Positions 32,609 through 41,320 of a stretch of 64,000 nt of DNA are shown here, one piece after another. Below the pieces are notes generated by a model. That model worked only from the letters and a program-made list of their open reading frames with translations, was not told the origin of the DNA and did no database searches. The position numbers and the translations under genes were made by a program. Position 1 is the first letter of the stretch; the number at the start of each line of letters is the position of its first letter. The DNA comes from Nocardioides alkalitolerans DSM 16699 (GTDB lineage: Bacteria; Actinomycetota; Actinomycetes; Propionibacteriales; Nocardioidaceae), in contig NZ_KE384533.1 in NCBI RefSeq assembly GCF_000426525.1, positions 350,562-414,561 of the forward strand, written 5' to 3'.

Positions 32609-34114
32609 TCACGACCAGCGCAGCGCCTCGTCGTCCAGGTCGGAGCCACGGATGGCGCGGATGTCGTGCACGTAGTTCTGCTTCAGCTTCCACGGCGTGA
32701 CCGCACCCTGCTTGGGCAGCTGGTCGATGGACCGCAGCACGTAGCCGGCCTCGAAGTCCATGAACGGCTCCTCGCGCACCGCCGGGTCGCGCTCGACCAC
32801 GACCTGTGCACGGCCCTCGCCCGACCCGCCGTGGAGGCGCCCGAGCAGCCGCGAGACGAACTCGGCGACGAGGTCGGCCTTGAGCGTCCAGGAGGAGTTG
32901 GTGTAGCCGATCGTGTAGGCGAAGTTGGGCAGGCCGCTCAGCATCAGCCCGCGGTAGCTCATCGTCTCGGGCAGCTTCACGTCGGCGCCGTCGACGCTGA
33001 ACGAGATGCCGCCGAACGCGAGCAGGTTGAGGCCCGTCGCGGTGACCACGATGTCGGCCTCGATCTCCTCGCCGCCGACGAGGCGCACCCCGGTGGGCGT
33101 GAAGGTCTCGATCGATCCCGTCGCGATCGACGCGTCGCCGGAGCGCAGCACGCGGTAGAGGTCCGCGTCGGGCACCACGCAGAACCGCTGGTCCCACGGG
33201 TCGTACGGCGGGTTGAAGTGCGTGTCGACGTCGATGTCGGGCAGCTGCTTCTTCGTGTAGCGCCGCACGATCGCCCGCGCCGGACCCGGGAAGGCCTGGC
33301 TGAGGTTGAAGAACGCCATCTGCCGCAGCACGTTGCGCCACCGCACGACCTGGTAGGCCGTCATCTCCGGCAGCACCTTGCGCAGCGCGAGCGAGAACTG
33401 GTCACGCGCGGGGATCGAGATCACGTACGTCGGCGTGCGCTGCAGCATCGTGACGTGCTCGGCCTCGCGCGCCATCGACGGCACGAGGGTGATGGCCGTG
33501 GCGCCGGACCCGATGACGACGACCTTCTTCCCGGCGTGCTCCAGGTCCTCGGGCCAGTGCTGCGGGTGCACGAACGTGCCCTCGTACTGCTCCTCGCCCG
33601 GGAAGGTCGGGCGGTAGCCCTCGGCGTAGTCGTAGTAGCCGGAGCAGCAGTAGAGGAACCCGCAGGTGTACGTCGCGGGCTCGCCGTCGACGAGGACGTC
33701 GACGGTCCAGCGGGCGTCGGCCGAGCTCCAGGCGGCGCTCACGACCTGGTGGCGGTAGCGGATCCGCTCGGTGACGCCGTACTCGGCGGCGGTCTCCTCG
33801 ACGTACGAGCGGATGGCGTCGCCGTCGGCGAGCGCCTTCTCCCCCAGCCACGGCTTGAAGCGGTAGCCCAGCGTGAACATGTCGGAGTCGGAGCGGACGC
33901 CGGGATAGCGGAAGAGGTCCCAGGTGCCGCCCAGCCGCTCCCGGCTCTCGAGCACGAGCAGCGAGAGGCCGGGGTGGTCGGTGGTGAGGCGCGCTGCGGC
34001 GCCGATGCCGGAGAGACCGGCGCCCAGGACCAGCACGTCGACGTGCTCGACGTGCCCGTCGTGGGCGTCAGGGGTGCTGCGCGGAGCCGGGGTCTGGGCC
34101 ATGACACGCATCAT
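32609..34114 (-). CDS. EthA-like flavin-containing Baeyer-Villiger monooxygenase (first paralogue)
   Basis: A 501-residue FAD/NADPH monooxygenase closely resembling my recollection of mycobacterial EthA along its length. It inserts oxygen next to ketones and can oxidise thioamides. The FAD motif GAGLSG is at 31-36, the Baeyer-Villiger fingerprint YEGTFVHPQHWP at 177-188 (Tyr in place of the usual Phe) and the NADPH motif GSGATA at 202-207. RYPGVRSDSDM and YTIGYTNSSWTLKADL are family landmarks. The start is ATG 34114 or ATG 34102; both lie in a perfect hairpin. No regulator is adjacent. Confidence 0.93.
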   Translation of the reverse strand: MMRVMAQTPAPRSTPDAHDGHVEHVDVLVLGAGLSGIGAAARLTTDHPGLSLLVLESRERLGGTWDLFRYPGVRSDSDMFTLGYRFKPWLGEKALADGDAIRSYVEETAAEYGVTERIRYRHQVVSAAWSSADARWTVDVLVDGEPATYTCGFLYCCSGYYDYAEGYRPTFPGEEQYEGTFVHPQHWPEDLEHAGKKVVVIGSGATAITLVPSMAREAEHVTMLQRTPTYVISIPARDQFSLALRKVLPEMTAYQVVRWRNVLRQMAFFNLSQAFPGPARAIVRRYTKKQLPDIDVDTHFNPPYDPWDQRFCVVPDADLYRVLRSGDASIATGSIETFTPTGVRLVGGEEIEADIVVTATGLNLLAFGGISFSVDGADVKLPETMSYRGLMLSGLPNFAYTIGYTNSSWTLKADLVAEFVSRLLGRLHGGSGEGRAQVVVERDPAVREEPFMDFEAGYVLRSIDQLPKQGAVTPWKLKQNYVHDIRAIRGSDLDDEALRWS

Positions 34115-34130
34115 GGCCCAGACCCCGGCT
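34085..34130. repeat. Perfect 20-bp inverted repeat covering the BVMO start codons
   Basis: Arms 34085-34104 and 34111-34130 are exact reverse complements around a 6-nt loop. It begins 52 bases after the stop of the zinc-ribbon gene (minus direction) and contains both candidate BVMO start codons, one in each arm. It may be that gene's terminator, a translational lock on the BVMO mRNA, or an operator. Confidence 0.75.
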
Positions 34131-34181
34131 TGTTGTCACGCGTTCAATAGCCGGTTTCCCGGCGTCGCGCGACGGTGGTGC

Positions 34182-35684
34182 TCAGTACGTGCCGATGCTC
34201 AGCGAACCGGTCGGCGGCGCCGTGCTGGGGAGGGCGAAGTAGTCCTCGACCACCACGGTGTAGGTGCCCGCGGCCGCCTCGAAGGTGCAGACCTCGTCGT
34301 CGTAGCGGAGACCGGCGTCCGCGTTGCAGACCTCCTGGTTGTTCGCGTCGTACACGTACAGCTCGATGTCGACCTCTTGGTAGAAGTTGATGACGTTGAC
34401 GTTGAGCACGCCCGCCTCGGTGACCGTGAGGACGCCGTTCCAGTTCGCCTTGCCGTCGGCCGGGGCCGGGTAGGTGATCTGGGCGTTGGAGATGCTCGGC
34501 GCGCCACCGGCGAAGCTGGCGGTGGCCGGCGGGCCCGTGGGCGTCGGGTCGGGCTCGGGGATGTCGTAGCCCTCCTCGATGGTGAGGCCGGGCTCGAGCG
34601 CCAGGGCGAGGATCTCGCCGTCGAACGTGCAGGTCTCGCCGTCGCCGCAGCCGTCGCTCGTGTACATGCCGGTCGGCACGTCGTAGTCGGCGTCGGAGAG
34701 GTCGTAGAGCGCGGCACCGAAGCCCTCGCTGCCGATCTCCTCGACCTCGTCGCCGTCGGAGAGGGCCGCCTCGTCGACCACGTCGACGAACACGTCGATC
34801 TCGTCGGGGGCGTCGGCCTCGTCACCGTCGAAGGTGAGCGTGACCGTCGGGTTGTCGTCGCTGGCGACGAAGACGGAGTAGCCGAGGCCGTCGGCCCAGC
34901 CCTCGTCGACCGAGAGGTCGGCGTCGTAGTCGGGCTCCGCGAAGTCGTCGACCTCGGCGGAGACGGCCACGACCTGGTCGGCGTCGGCCGGGACCTCGAA
35001 GGTCACCTCGCCGTTCTCGACCGTCAGGGTCGAGGTGTCGCCGAGGGTGACCTCGCCGCCGCCGTCGGTGCCGGTGGTGCTGTCGCCGCCGTTGTTGTCG
35101 TCGGCGTTGTCGTTGTCGTCCTTGTTGAAAACGAAGACGAAGAGCAGCACGACCACGAGGGCGATCACCAAGGCGATCACGCCGCCCCAGATGGCGTAGA
35201 GCTTGCCCTTGCCACCGGAGCCGGAGCCGTTCGGCGGGCCGCCGTACTGGCCGCCGCCGTACCCGCCCGAGCCGTAGCCCTGGTCGCCGTACCCGCCCTG
35301 GTTGCCGTAGCCACCCTGGTCGTTGCCGTACCCGCCCTGGTTGCCGTAGCCGCCCTGGTCGCCGTACCCGCCCTGGTTGCTGTAGCCGCCCTGGTCGTTG
35401 CCGTACGAGCCCTGGGCGCCGTAGGCGGGGGTGCTGCCGTAGCCGCCCTGGTCGCCGCCGTAGCCCGGGGCGCCGTAGCCGCCCTGGTCGGCGGGGGGCT
35501 GGCCGTACGGCGAGGAGGGATTGCTGGGCGAGCTGGACACGGTCGTCGGCGACTCGCCCGACGGCTCGGAGCCGAAGGGCTGGGTCGGGTAGGACCCCGA
35601 CCCGGAGTCGCTCGGCGTACCGCAACGCTCGCAGAACGCAGAGTCGGGCGGCAGTGGCGTGCCGCAGGCAGAGCAGTTGGTCAT
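34182..35684 (-). CDS. Zinc-ribbon / Gly-Tyr-Gln-repeat / membrane-anchored protein
   Basis: A 500-residue protein with a clear domain order. An N-terminal zinc ribbon (Cys4, Cys7, Cys18, Cys21) is followed by a low-complexity region (about 60-160) built of repeated QGGYGN/QGGYGD units. A single membrane segment (163-186) leads to an acidic outer part, ending in a beta-rich domain of about 90 residues with two cysteines. That last domain is homologous to the C-terminus of the next protein (35824-38085). The zinc ribbon and repeats should be inside the cell. I do not recognise a named family. Possible roles are envelope sensing or scaffolding, which is inference. Confidence 0.88.
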   Translation of the reverse strand: MTNCSACGTPLPPDSAFCERCGTPSDSGSGSYPTQPFGSEPSGESPTTVSSSPSNPSSPYGQPPADQGGYGAPGYGGDQGGYGSTPAYGAQGSYGNDQGGYSNQGGYGDQGGYGNQGGYGNDQGGYGNQGGYGDQGYGSGGYGGGQYGGPPNGSGSGGKGKLYAIWGGVIALVIALVVVLLFVFVFNKDDNDNADDNNGGDSTTGTDGGGEVTLGDTSTLTVENGEVTFEVPADADQVVAVSAEVDDFAEPDYDADLSVDEGWADGLGYSVFVASDDNPTVTLTFDGDEADAPDEIDVFVDVVDEAALSDGDEVEEIGSEGFGAALYDLSDADYDVPTGMYTSDGCGDGETCTFDGEILALALEPGLTIEEGYDIPEPDPTPTGPPATASFAGGAPSISNAQITYPAPADGKANWNGVLTVTEAGVLNVNVINFYQEVDIELYVYDANNQEVCNADAGLRYDDEVCTFEAAAGTYTVVVEDYFALPSTAPPTGSLSIGTY

Positions 35685-35745
35685 GACCGTTTCCTTCCAG
35701 TGGCCGAGCCCCGGGCACTCTCGCGGGCTGAGAGATTATCGGGAA

Positions 35746-35789
35746 AGGGGTCGGGCGCGGGGTGCTTCCTACCCCCTCGCCCGACCCCT
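35746..35789 (-). terminator. Hairpin terminator of the 38.5-35.8 kb genes
   Basis: Arms aggggtcgggc (35746-35756) and gcccgacccct (35779-35789) pair exactly, and an inner ggggt/acccc extends the stem. It lies 34 bases beyond the stop of the 753-residue protein gene. The zinc-ribbon gene must therefore use its own promoter or read-through. Confidence 0.75.
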
Positions 35790-35823
35790 CAATCCACCCG
35801 GGTCCTCCCCTGGTCGACGCAGG

Positions 35824-38085
35824 TCAGCGCAGGGTCACCAGCACCTGCCCGTCGGCGCTCCCCTGCTCCTCGTAGTCGCGGACCTCGACGGTGTAGGTGC
35901 GGCCCGCCTCGGCCTCGAACTCGCAGGCCTCGTCGCCCATCCCGGGGCCGTCCTCGGTGTAGATGTTGTAGTCGGAGTAGCAGGCCTCCTCGCCCGCGTC
36001 GTCGAGCACGGTGAGCTCGATGTCGAGGTCGGCGTACGCGTTGGCCGCCTCGACGACGACCACGCCGGCCGCCGTCACCGTCAGGTCGGCGGACTCCTCG
36101 ACGTCGGTGAGGTCGAACGACCGCTCCGTCGCGCCGTCGGCGAAGGTCGGGCCGGCGAGCCCGTAGGCCTCCGGCTCGAGCTCGGGCTCGTAGCCGTAGG
36201 ACCCGTCGAGCTCCTCGTCCGAGTACTCCTCGAGCGTCACGACCGTGCCGGGCTCGGTGGCGATGACGAGGGTGCGGCACTCGTCGCCCTGGTAGCAGTA
36301 CGACGACACGCCGCGCTCGCCCGTCGAGAGGAAGCTCGTGTCGGTCTGGACGGCGCCCACCACCTCGGCGACCCCGTGGTCGCCGTACTGGAGCGGCACC
36401 TCCTCGCCGAGCGCGATCTGGGGCACCTCGTCCACGACCACCTCCACCTCGACCTCGGCCGGGCCGGAGAGGAAGTCGTCGCCCGAGAGCGTGACGAGCT
36501 GGGTGCCGGACGTCGTGGCGATCCGGGCGGTCAGGGACGGCGAGGTCAGCTCCGTCCACGCCGTCGAGACCTCCGAGCCGTCGAACGTCGGGTCTCCCTC
36601 CGCGTCCGCGAACATGACGTGGACCTCGTCGTCGTGCCGGACCATCACGGCCTGGCCCGCCTCGGCCTCGACCGCGAGGGTCGCCGAGCCGAGCGCGTCG
36701 AGGGTCACCGTGGTCGGGACGCCGGCCTCGACGGCCTGCGGCTCGGCTCCCTCGCCGAGGTCGAGAAGGCTGAGCAGCACGTCCTCCGGCACGTTCTCGG
36801 CCGCGGTCTCGAGGTAGGAGAACAGGGTGGCGACGGGGTCGACCTGGTAGCCGCCGTCGACCTCGCGGACCGTGACGGTGAACCCGTCGATGCCGGTCAG
36901 CTCGGTGAGGCGCTCGGGCAGGCACGACTCGTCGCCGTCGAACGCCACGCAGGGGCCCTCGACGGTCATCGTGCTCGTCTCCGCGTCGGTGTACTCGTCC
37001 GTGTAGGAGGCCTCGACGGTCGCGGCGTCGACGGCCAGCGTCAGCAGGTCGCCGTCGCGGGAGACCTCGGAGGTCGCGATGTCGGTCACCTCGAGCTCGA
37101 CGTCGACGCCCTCCGCGTCGAGGGAGTCCTGGATCGCACCGGCGTACGGGTAGAGCCCGCCGACCTGGCTGAGCGGCAGGGCGTCGAGGACGGTCGGGAC
37201 GTCCTCGCTGGAGACGGCCTCGAGGAGCGACGCGATCGCGCCCTCGGGGGTCGGGGCGGTGGTGCGGTCACCCGTGACGGCGGCGCTGAGGGCCTCGAAG
37301 TCGGGCTCCGGACCGTCGGCCATCGCGTTCACCACGTCGGCGACCGTGCCGATCATGCTGACGTGCCAGCCACCGTCCTCCTGGACGACGATGAAGGCCG
37401 GGTCGGGCATGTCGAACCCGAAGTCGTCCTCGAGATACTCGGAGTACCGGTCGACCTCTCCGTCCGGTCCCACCGCGCTCCACCCGTACTCGGACTCGTC
37501 GAGCTCGCTGGAGAACGCCTCGCTCTCGTAGACGCCGGTGAACGAACCCTCGTCCATCCCTCCGAAAGCGGCCATCGACGCCAGGCCCGGCAGGACCTCC
37601 CACGCCTCGGCCAGGTCGGCCTCGATCTCCCCGTCGGCGTCGGACGTGCCCGTGAACACGGCCTGGTCGACGGTCACCCGGTAGGCGTGGTCGGAGAGCC
37701 GCTCGGCGGAGAGCTCGACGTCACCGAGCTCGATGGCCAGGCCCTCGGCGACCGCGTCGGCCGGGTCGGCGCCGACTGCCTCGAGCCGCTCGGTCAGCGC
37801 GGTCTCGAACGCCTGGACCCCGGCGGTCTCGCCCGGGCTCACCGCGCCGAGCACGGCCACGCCGTCCTGGTCGGCCACGCCCTGCAGGAGGTCCTCGACG
37901 GCCTGCTCCGGCGACGTCGCGCCGGACGCGGCCGCGAACGCGACCCGCCACACCACGACGGCCAGCAGCGCCACCGCGAGCACGGAGAGCGCGGCGAAGA
38001 TCCAGCCGCGCGATCCTCCCGAACGCCCCGACGCACCGGGCGGCAACGGCGGGAGCGACCCGCCCAGCACCTCGACCTGGCTCAT
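35824..38085 (-). CDS. Large membrane-anchored extracytoplasmic protein
   Basis: A 753-residue acidic protein with a short Pro/Gly N-terminus, a membrane segment at about 28-50 and a large outer part. Within that part, two related halves (about 60-240 and 260-390) look like lumazine-binding/DUF4878-type folds, each starting with a phrase like TSPEQAVEDLLQGV or TPEGAIASLLEAV. The C-terminal 90 residues (LTVTAAGVVVVEAANAY to the end) align with the C-terminus of the zinc-ribbon protein downstream. Three cysteine pairs suggest disulfides. The function is unknown. The ATG overlaps the preceding small membrane gene as ATGA. Confidence 0.85.
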   Translation of the reverse strand: MSQVEVLGGSLPPLPPGASGRSGGSRGWIFAALSVLAVALLAVVVWRVAFAAASGATSPEQAVEDLLQGVADQDGVAVLGAVSPGETAGVQAFETALTERLEAVGADPADAVAEGLAIELGDVELSAERLSDHAYRVTVDQAVFTGTSDADGEIEADLAEAWEVLPGLASMAAFGGMDEGSFTGVYESEAFSSELDESEYGWSAVGPDGEVDRYSEYLEDDFGFDMPDPAFIVVQEDGGWHVSMIGTVADVVNAMADGPEPDFEALSAAVTGDRTTAPTPEGAIASLLEAVSSEDVPTVLDALPLSQVGGLYPYAGAIQDSLDAEGVDVELEVTDIATSEVSRDGDLLTLAVDAATVEASYTDEYTDAETSTMTVEGPCVAFDGDESCLPERLTELTGIDGFTVTVREVDGGYQVDPVATLFSYLETAAENVPEDVLLSLLDLGEGAEPQAVEAGVPTTVTLDALGSATLAVEAEAGQAVMVRHDDEVHVMFADAEGDPTFDGSEVSTAWTELTSPSLTARIATTSGTQLVTLSGDDFLSGPAEVEVEVVVDEVPQIALGEEVPLQYGDHGVAEVVGAVQTDTSFLSTGERGVSSYCYQGDECRTLVIATEPGTVVTLEEYSDEELDGSYGYEPELEPEAYGLAGPTFADGATERSFDLTDVEESADLTVTAAGVVVVEAANAYADLDIELTVLDDAGEEACYSDYNIYTEDGPGMGDEACEFEAEAGRTYTVEVRDYEEQGSADGQVLVTLR

Positions 38086-38519
38086 GACAGTTCCTTCCCA
38101 CGCCGCGAGACCACCTCGACGACGACAGCGGCGAGGGCGACGGACGCCCCCAGAGCGGTGACCCAGGCGCCGGCACCGAACCGGCTCGGGTCGAGGTGCA
38201 CGAGGTCGGCCAGCAGGACGACGGCCACCGCGACGGCGACCAGTCCCGCGGCCGCACGCACGCGCCGTACGACGAGGTGCCGCGCCGGCGCAGCCACCAG
38301 CAGCCCGGCGCCGAGCACCGGCAGCACGAGCAGCGACCACGCCGACAGCGGGCTCACCGAGGTGAGCGAGCCGGCGCGCACGAGCGCGACGACGTCGACG
38401 GGGCTGGTGCTCGACAACGACCCGCGGGACGTCCACACGAGGAGCACCTGGACCACGAGGGCGAGGCCGGCGACGACCCACAGGACGGGCACGACGAGGC
38501 CGCGGTGGGCACCGCTCAC
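38082..38519 (-). CDS. Small polytopic membrane protein
   Basis: A 145-residue protein with four hydrophobic segments and short loops; the family is not recognised. GTG 38519 is chosen for its strong GGGGGAGG ribosome-binding site. The frame remains open upstream but without coding character. It overlaps the 753-residue protein gene by four bases, so the two are co-translated and probably work together at the membrane. Confidence 0.75.
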   Translation of the reverse strand: MSGAHRGLVVPVLWVVAGLALVVQVLLVWTSRGSLSSTSPVDVVALVRAGSLTSVSPLSAWSLLVLPVLGAGLLVAAPARHLVVRRVRAAAGLVAVAVAVVLLADLVHLDPSRFGAGAWVTALGASVALAAVVVEVVSRRGKELS

Positions 38520-38729
38520 GACGACCTCCCCCGGGGTCCCGACAACCCGCGGTCGCACGACCCCGGCGCCGCAGCGTAAGGACTCGCGGACGCGCGCGGA
38601 GGCGACTTGAGGAGTTGTTGAGCCAGTGGTCCAGCCGGGAGACGCCCGGATACCCGGAAATGGGTACGTCGCCCGCCACCCCACGCGGGGGTGACGGACG
38701 ACGTGGTGGAGCGGGAGGTGCCGGGGCGG

Positions 38730-39992
38730 TCAGGCCGCGGCGGTCGCCTGCTTCTCGGCCTTGGCGCGCTCGATGCGACGGGCCTGCTGCTCGAGGCGCA
38801 GCTGGGCGACGCGACGGGTCTTCTTGTCGCCGGTGGTCATCGCGTAGAGCATCTTCATCTGCTGCGGCAGGTTCTTCGCGGTGGTGGTCGCGAGGAAGCC
38901 GTTGGGCAGCGAGAGACGCACGACCTTGTGCCAGGCCGAGTAGACCTGGGCCGGCAGCGGGGCCTCGTGGTAGTTGAGGTCGTACTTGTCGAAGAGGGCC
39001 TTCACCTTCGGGGCCACCTCGGCGTACCGGTTGCTCGGCAGGTCGGGGAAGAGGTGGTGCTCGATCTGGTGGCTCAGGTTGCCGGTCATGAGGTGCATGG
39101 CCTTCGAGCCCGAGATGTTGGCGGAGCCGAGCATCTGGCGCACGTACCACTCGCCGCGGGTCTCGTTGTCGGGGATCGCCTTCTTCTCGAAGGTCTCGAC
39201 GCCCTCGGGGAAGTGGCCGCACATGATCACCGAGTGGCTCCACAGGTTGCGCACCAGGTTGGCCGTGAAGTTGGCCGCCAGGGTGGGCAGGAAGGAGCCG
39301 GTCGGGATCGACAGCGCCGGGTGGACGACGTAGTCCTTCGTGGCCTGCTGGCGGATCTTGCGCAGCGTGTTCTTCGCGCGGCGCTTGAACTCCTCGCTGC
39401 GCTTCTCCTTCGGCATCGAGAGGTTCTTGCCGAGCTCGAGGTCGTAGGCGGCGATGCCGTACTCGAAGAAGCAGGCGTTGATGAAGTTCCACACCGGCTG
39501 CGCGAGGTACATCGGGATCCAGCGCTGGTCCTCGTCGACGCGCATGATGCCGTAGCCGAGGTCGTTGTCCTTGCCCACGATGTTCGTGTACGTGTGGTGG
39601 ATCTCGTTGTGCGAGTGCTTCCAGCCCTCGGCGGTCGACGCGTTGTCCCACTCCCAGGTGGTCGAGTGGATCTTCGGGTCGCGCATCCAGTCCCACTGGC
39701 CGTGCATGACGTTGTGGCCGATCTCCATGTTCTCGAGGATCTTCGCCACGGCGAGGCCCGCCGTACCCAGGAGCCACGCGGGCGGCAGGGCGCTGAAGAG
39801 GAGGACGGCACGGCTGCCGAGCTCGAGCTTGCGCTGCGTGTCGATCACCCGGCGGATGTACTTCGCGTCGCTCTCGCCGCGGTCGTCGATGACGCTCTGG
39901 CGGATGGCGTCGAGCTCGACGCCGATCTGCTCGATGTCCTCGGGCGTGAGGTGAGCGGTCGGGTTGACGTCCTGCTTGGTGATGACGGTCAT
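38730..39992 (-). CDS. Membrane fatty-acid/acyl-CoA desaturase, DesA3-like
   Basis: A 420-residue integral di-iron desaturase that should place a cis double bond (probably delta-9) in acyl-CoA. Three histidine boxes are present: HNVMH (93-97), HNEIHH (128-133) and HQIEHH (308-313). The flanking text ILENMEIGHNVMHGQWDWM and QMLGSANISGSKAMHLMTGNLSHQ parallels my recollection of mycobacterial DesA3. The C-terminus is Lys/Arg/Ala-rich. It is preceded, 56 bases upstream, by a ferredoxin-type reductase gene that should supply the electrons, as Rv3230c does for DesA3. Confidence 0.94.
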   Translation of the reverse strand: MTVITKQDVNPTAHLTPEDIEQIGVELDAIRQSVIDDRGESDAKYIRRVIDTQRKLELGSRAVLLFSALPPAWLLGTAGLAVAKILENMEIGHNVMHGQWDWMRDPKIHSTTWEWDNASTAEGWKHSHNEIHHTYTNIVGKDNDLGYGIMRVDEDQRWIPMYLAQPVWNFINACFFEYGIAAYDLELGKNLSMPKEKRSEEFKRRAKNTLRKIRQQATKDYVVHPALSIPTGSFLPTLAANFTANLVRNLWSHSVIMCGHFPEGVETFEKKAIPDNETRGEWYVRQMLGSANISGSKAMHLMTGNLSHQIEHHLFPDLPSNRYAEVAPKVKALFDKYDLNYHEAPLPAQVYSAWHKVVRLSLPNGFLATTTAKNLPQQMKMLYAMTTGDKKTRRVAQLRLEQQARRIERAKAEKQATAAA

Positions 39993-40048
39993 GGGGTCCT
40001 CCGTGATCGCGGTGATCGGGTGGGTGTGGCGTGGGGGTGGGGCGGGCT

Positions 40049-41212
40049 TCAGTAGCCGATGTGGCAGGGGCCGGCAGCCGCGGTGATGCAGGTCTGGATG
40101 GGGACGCCCTCGGGAGCGGTCTCGCCGGGGACGGCCGTGGTGATCTCGCCGTTGCGCAGGTCGCGGACCGACCCCTCGCGCAGGGGGACGACGCAGCCGA
40201 AGCAGACGCCCATGCGGCAGCCGCTCGGCATGAGGACGCCCGCGCTCTCGCCGGCGTCGAGGAGCGTGGTGGCGCCGTCGGCGGTGACGCTGGCGCCCGA
40301 GGTGAAGGACACCTCGCCGCCGTCGCCGACCGCGACGAGCGCGGGCCGGAACTGCTCGGTGAAGAGGTCGAGACCGGCCTCGGCGTGGTGGGCGTCGAGG
40401 GCGTCGAGGAGGCCGCCGGGCCCGCAGGCGTACGTCGTGCGCTCGGCCAGGTCGGGCACCAGGGTGGCCAGCTCGGCCACGTCGAGGAGGCCGTGCTGGT
40501 CGTCGTACCGCGCCACGAGGCGGATCGAGCCGCTCGCGTCGAGCGCCTCGAGGTCGCGCAGGAAGATCGAGTCGGGGCGGGTCGGCGCCACGTGGACGAC
40601 CGTGATGTCGAGGCCGCGGCTGCGGTCGAGGTGCACGACGCCCTCGTCGGCGACCGGGAAGAGGTTGCGCAGCATCCCGATGACGGGCGTGACGCCGGAG
40701 CCGGCGGTCACGAAGAGCAGCTTGGTGCCGGCCGGGTCGCTCGTGAGGGTCTCGGGGAGCACGAACTCGCCGGTGGCCTGCTCGAGGTGGACGACCGAGC
40801 CCACCGGGCAGCTGTGCACGAGGTGGTTGCTGACCTTGCCGCCCGGCACCGCCTTGACCGTGATCGAGATGAGGCCGTCGGCGCGGGGGCCGTGGGTGAG
40901 CGAGTAGGCGCGCCACTGGCGGACGCCGTCGACGTCGATGCCGATGCGCAGGTACTGGCCCGGCACGTGGCCCGCCCAGTCGGAGCCCGGCTTGAGCACG
41001 ATGGTGGCCGCGTCCTTCGTCTCCGGCACCAGCTCGACGATCCGGCCGCGCAGCGGCGCGCCGGAGCGGAGCGGGTGGAAGAGGTCGAGGTAGTCGGCCG
41101 GCATGAGCGGCGTGACCGCGGCGTTCGCCACCTTCTCGAGGCGCGTGCGCACCTCCGACCACGTCGTACGACGTCGGCCGGCGCTCTGCAGCAGGGGGGA
41201 GAACGAGCTCAT
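40049..41212 (-). CDS. Ferredoxin-type oxidoreductase, electron donor to the desaturase
   Basis: A 387-residue protein with an FAD/NADPH reductase module followed by a plant-type [2Fe-2S] domain. The flavin phrase WRAYSLTHGP, the NADPH phrase TAGSGVTPVIGML and the cluster ligands Cys332, Cys337, Cys340 and Cys375 (CRMGVCFGC and TCI) are present. It should pass electrons from NADPH to the desaturase encoded next on the same strand. The ATG start lies about 60 bases from an inverted repeat shared with the divergent regulator. Confidence 0.94.
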   Translation of the reverse strand: MSSFSPLLQSAGRRRTTWSEVRTRLEKVANAAVTPLMPADYLDLFHPLRSGAPLRGRIVELVPETKDAATIVLKPGSDWAGHVPGQYLRIGIDVDGVRQWRAYSLTHGPRADGLISITVKAVPGGKVSNHLVHSCPVGSVVHLEQATGEFVLPETLTSDPAGTKLLFVTAGSGVTPVIGMLRNLFPVADEGVVHLDRSRGLDITVVHVAPTRPDSIFLRDLEALDASGSIRLVARYDDQHGLLDVAELATLVPDLAERTTYACGPGGLLDALDAHHAEAGLDLFTEQFRPALVAVGDGGEVSFTSGASVTADGATTLLDAGESAGVLMPSGCRMGVCFGCVVPLREGSVRDLRNGEITTAVPGETAPEGVPIQTCITAAAGPCHIGY

Positions 41213-41273
41213 GTGTTCATGATGCTGCCGTCGGGGCGTAAAGTCGTCACGCCCAGCGGGTGAATCACCCCTG

Positions 41274-41300
41274 GTTCTTTGTTCCCCAGGGACAAAGAAC
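41274..41300. promoter_or_regulatory. Perfect 9-bp inverted repeat operator in desaturase/regulator intergenic region
   Basis: gttctttgt (41274-41282) and acaaagaac (41292-41300) are exact reverse complements with a 9-base centre. It is AT-rich against a GC-rich background. It lies in the 108-bp gap between the oxidoreductase start and the PucR-type regulator start, so it is a good candidate for that regulator's binding site. Confidence 0.65.
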
Positions 41301-41320
41301 GACTCAGAAAGAGGCGTCGC

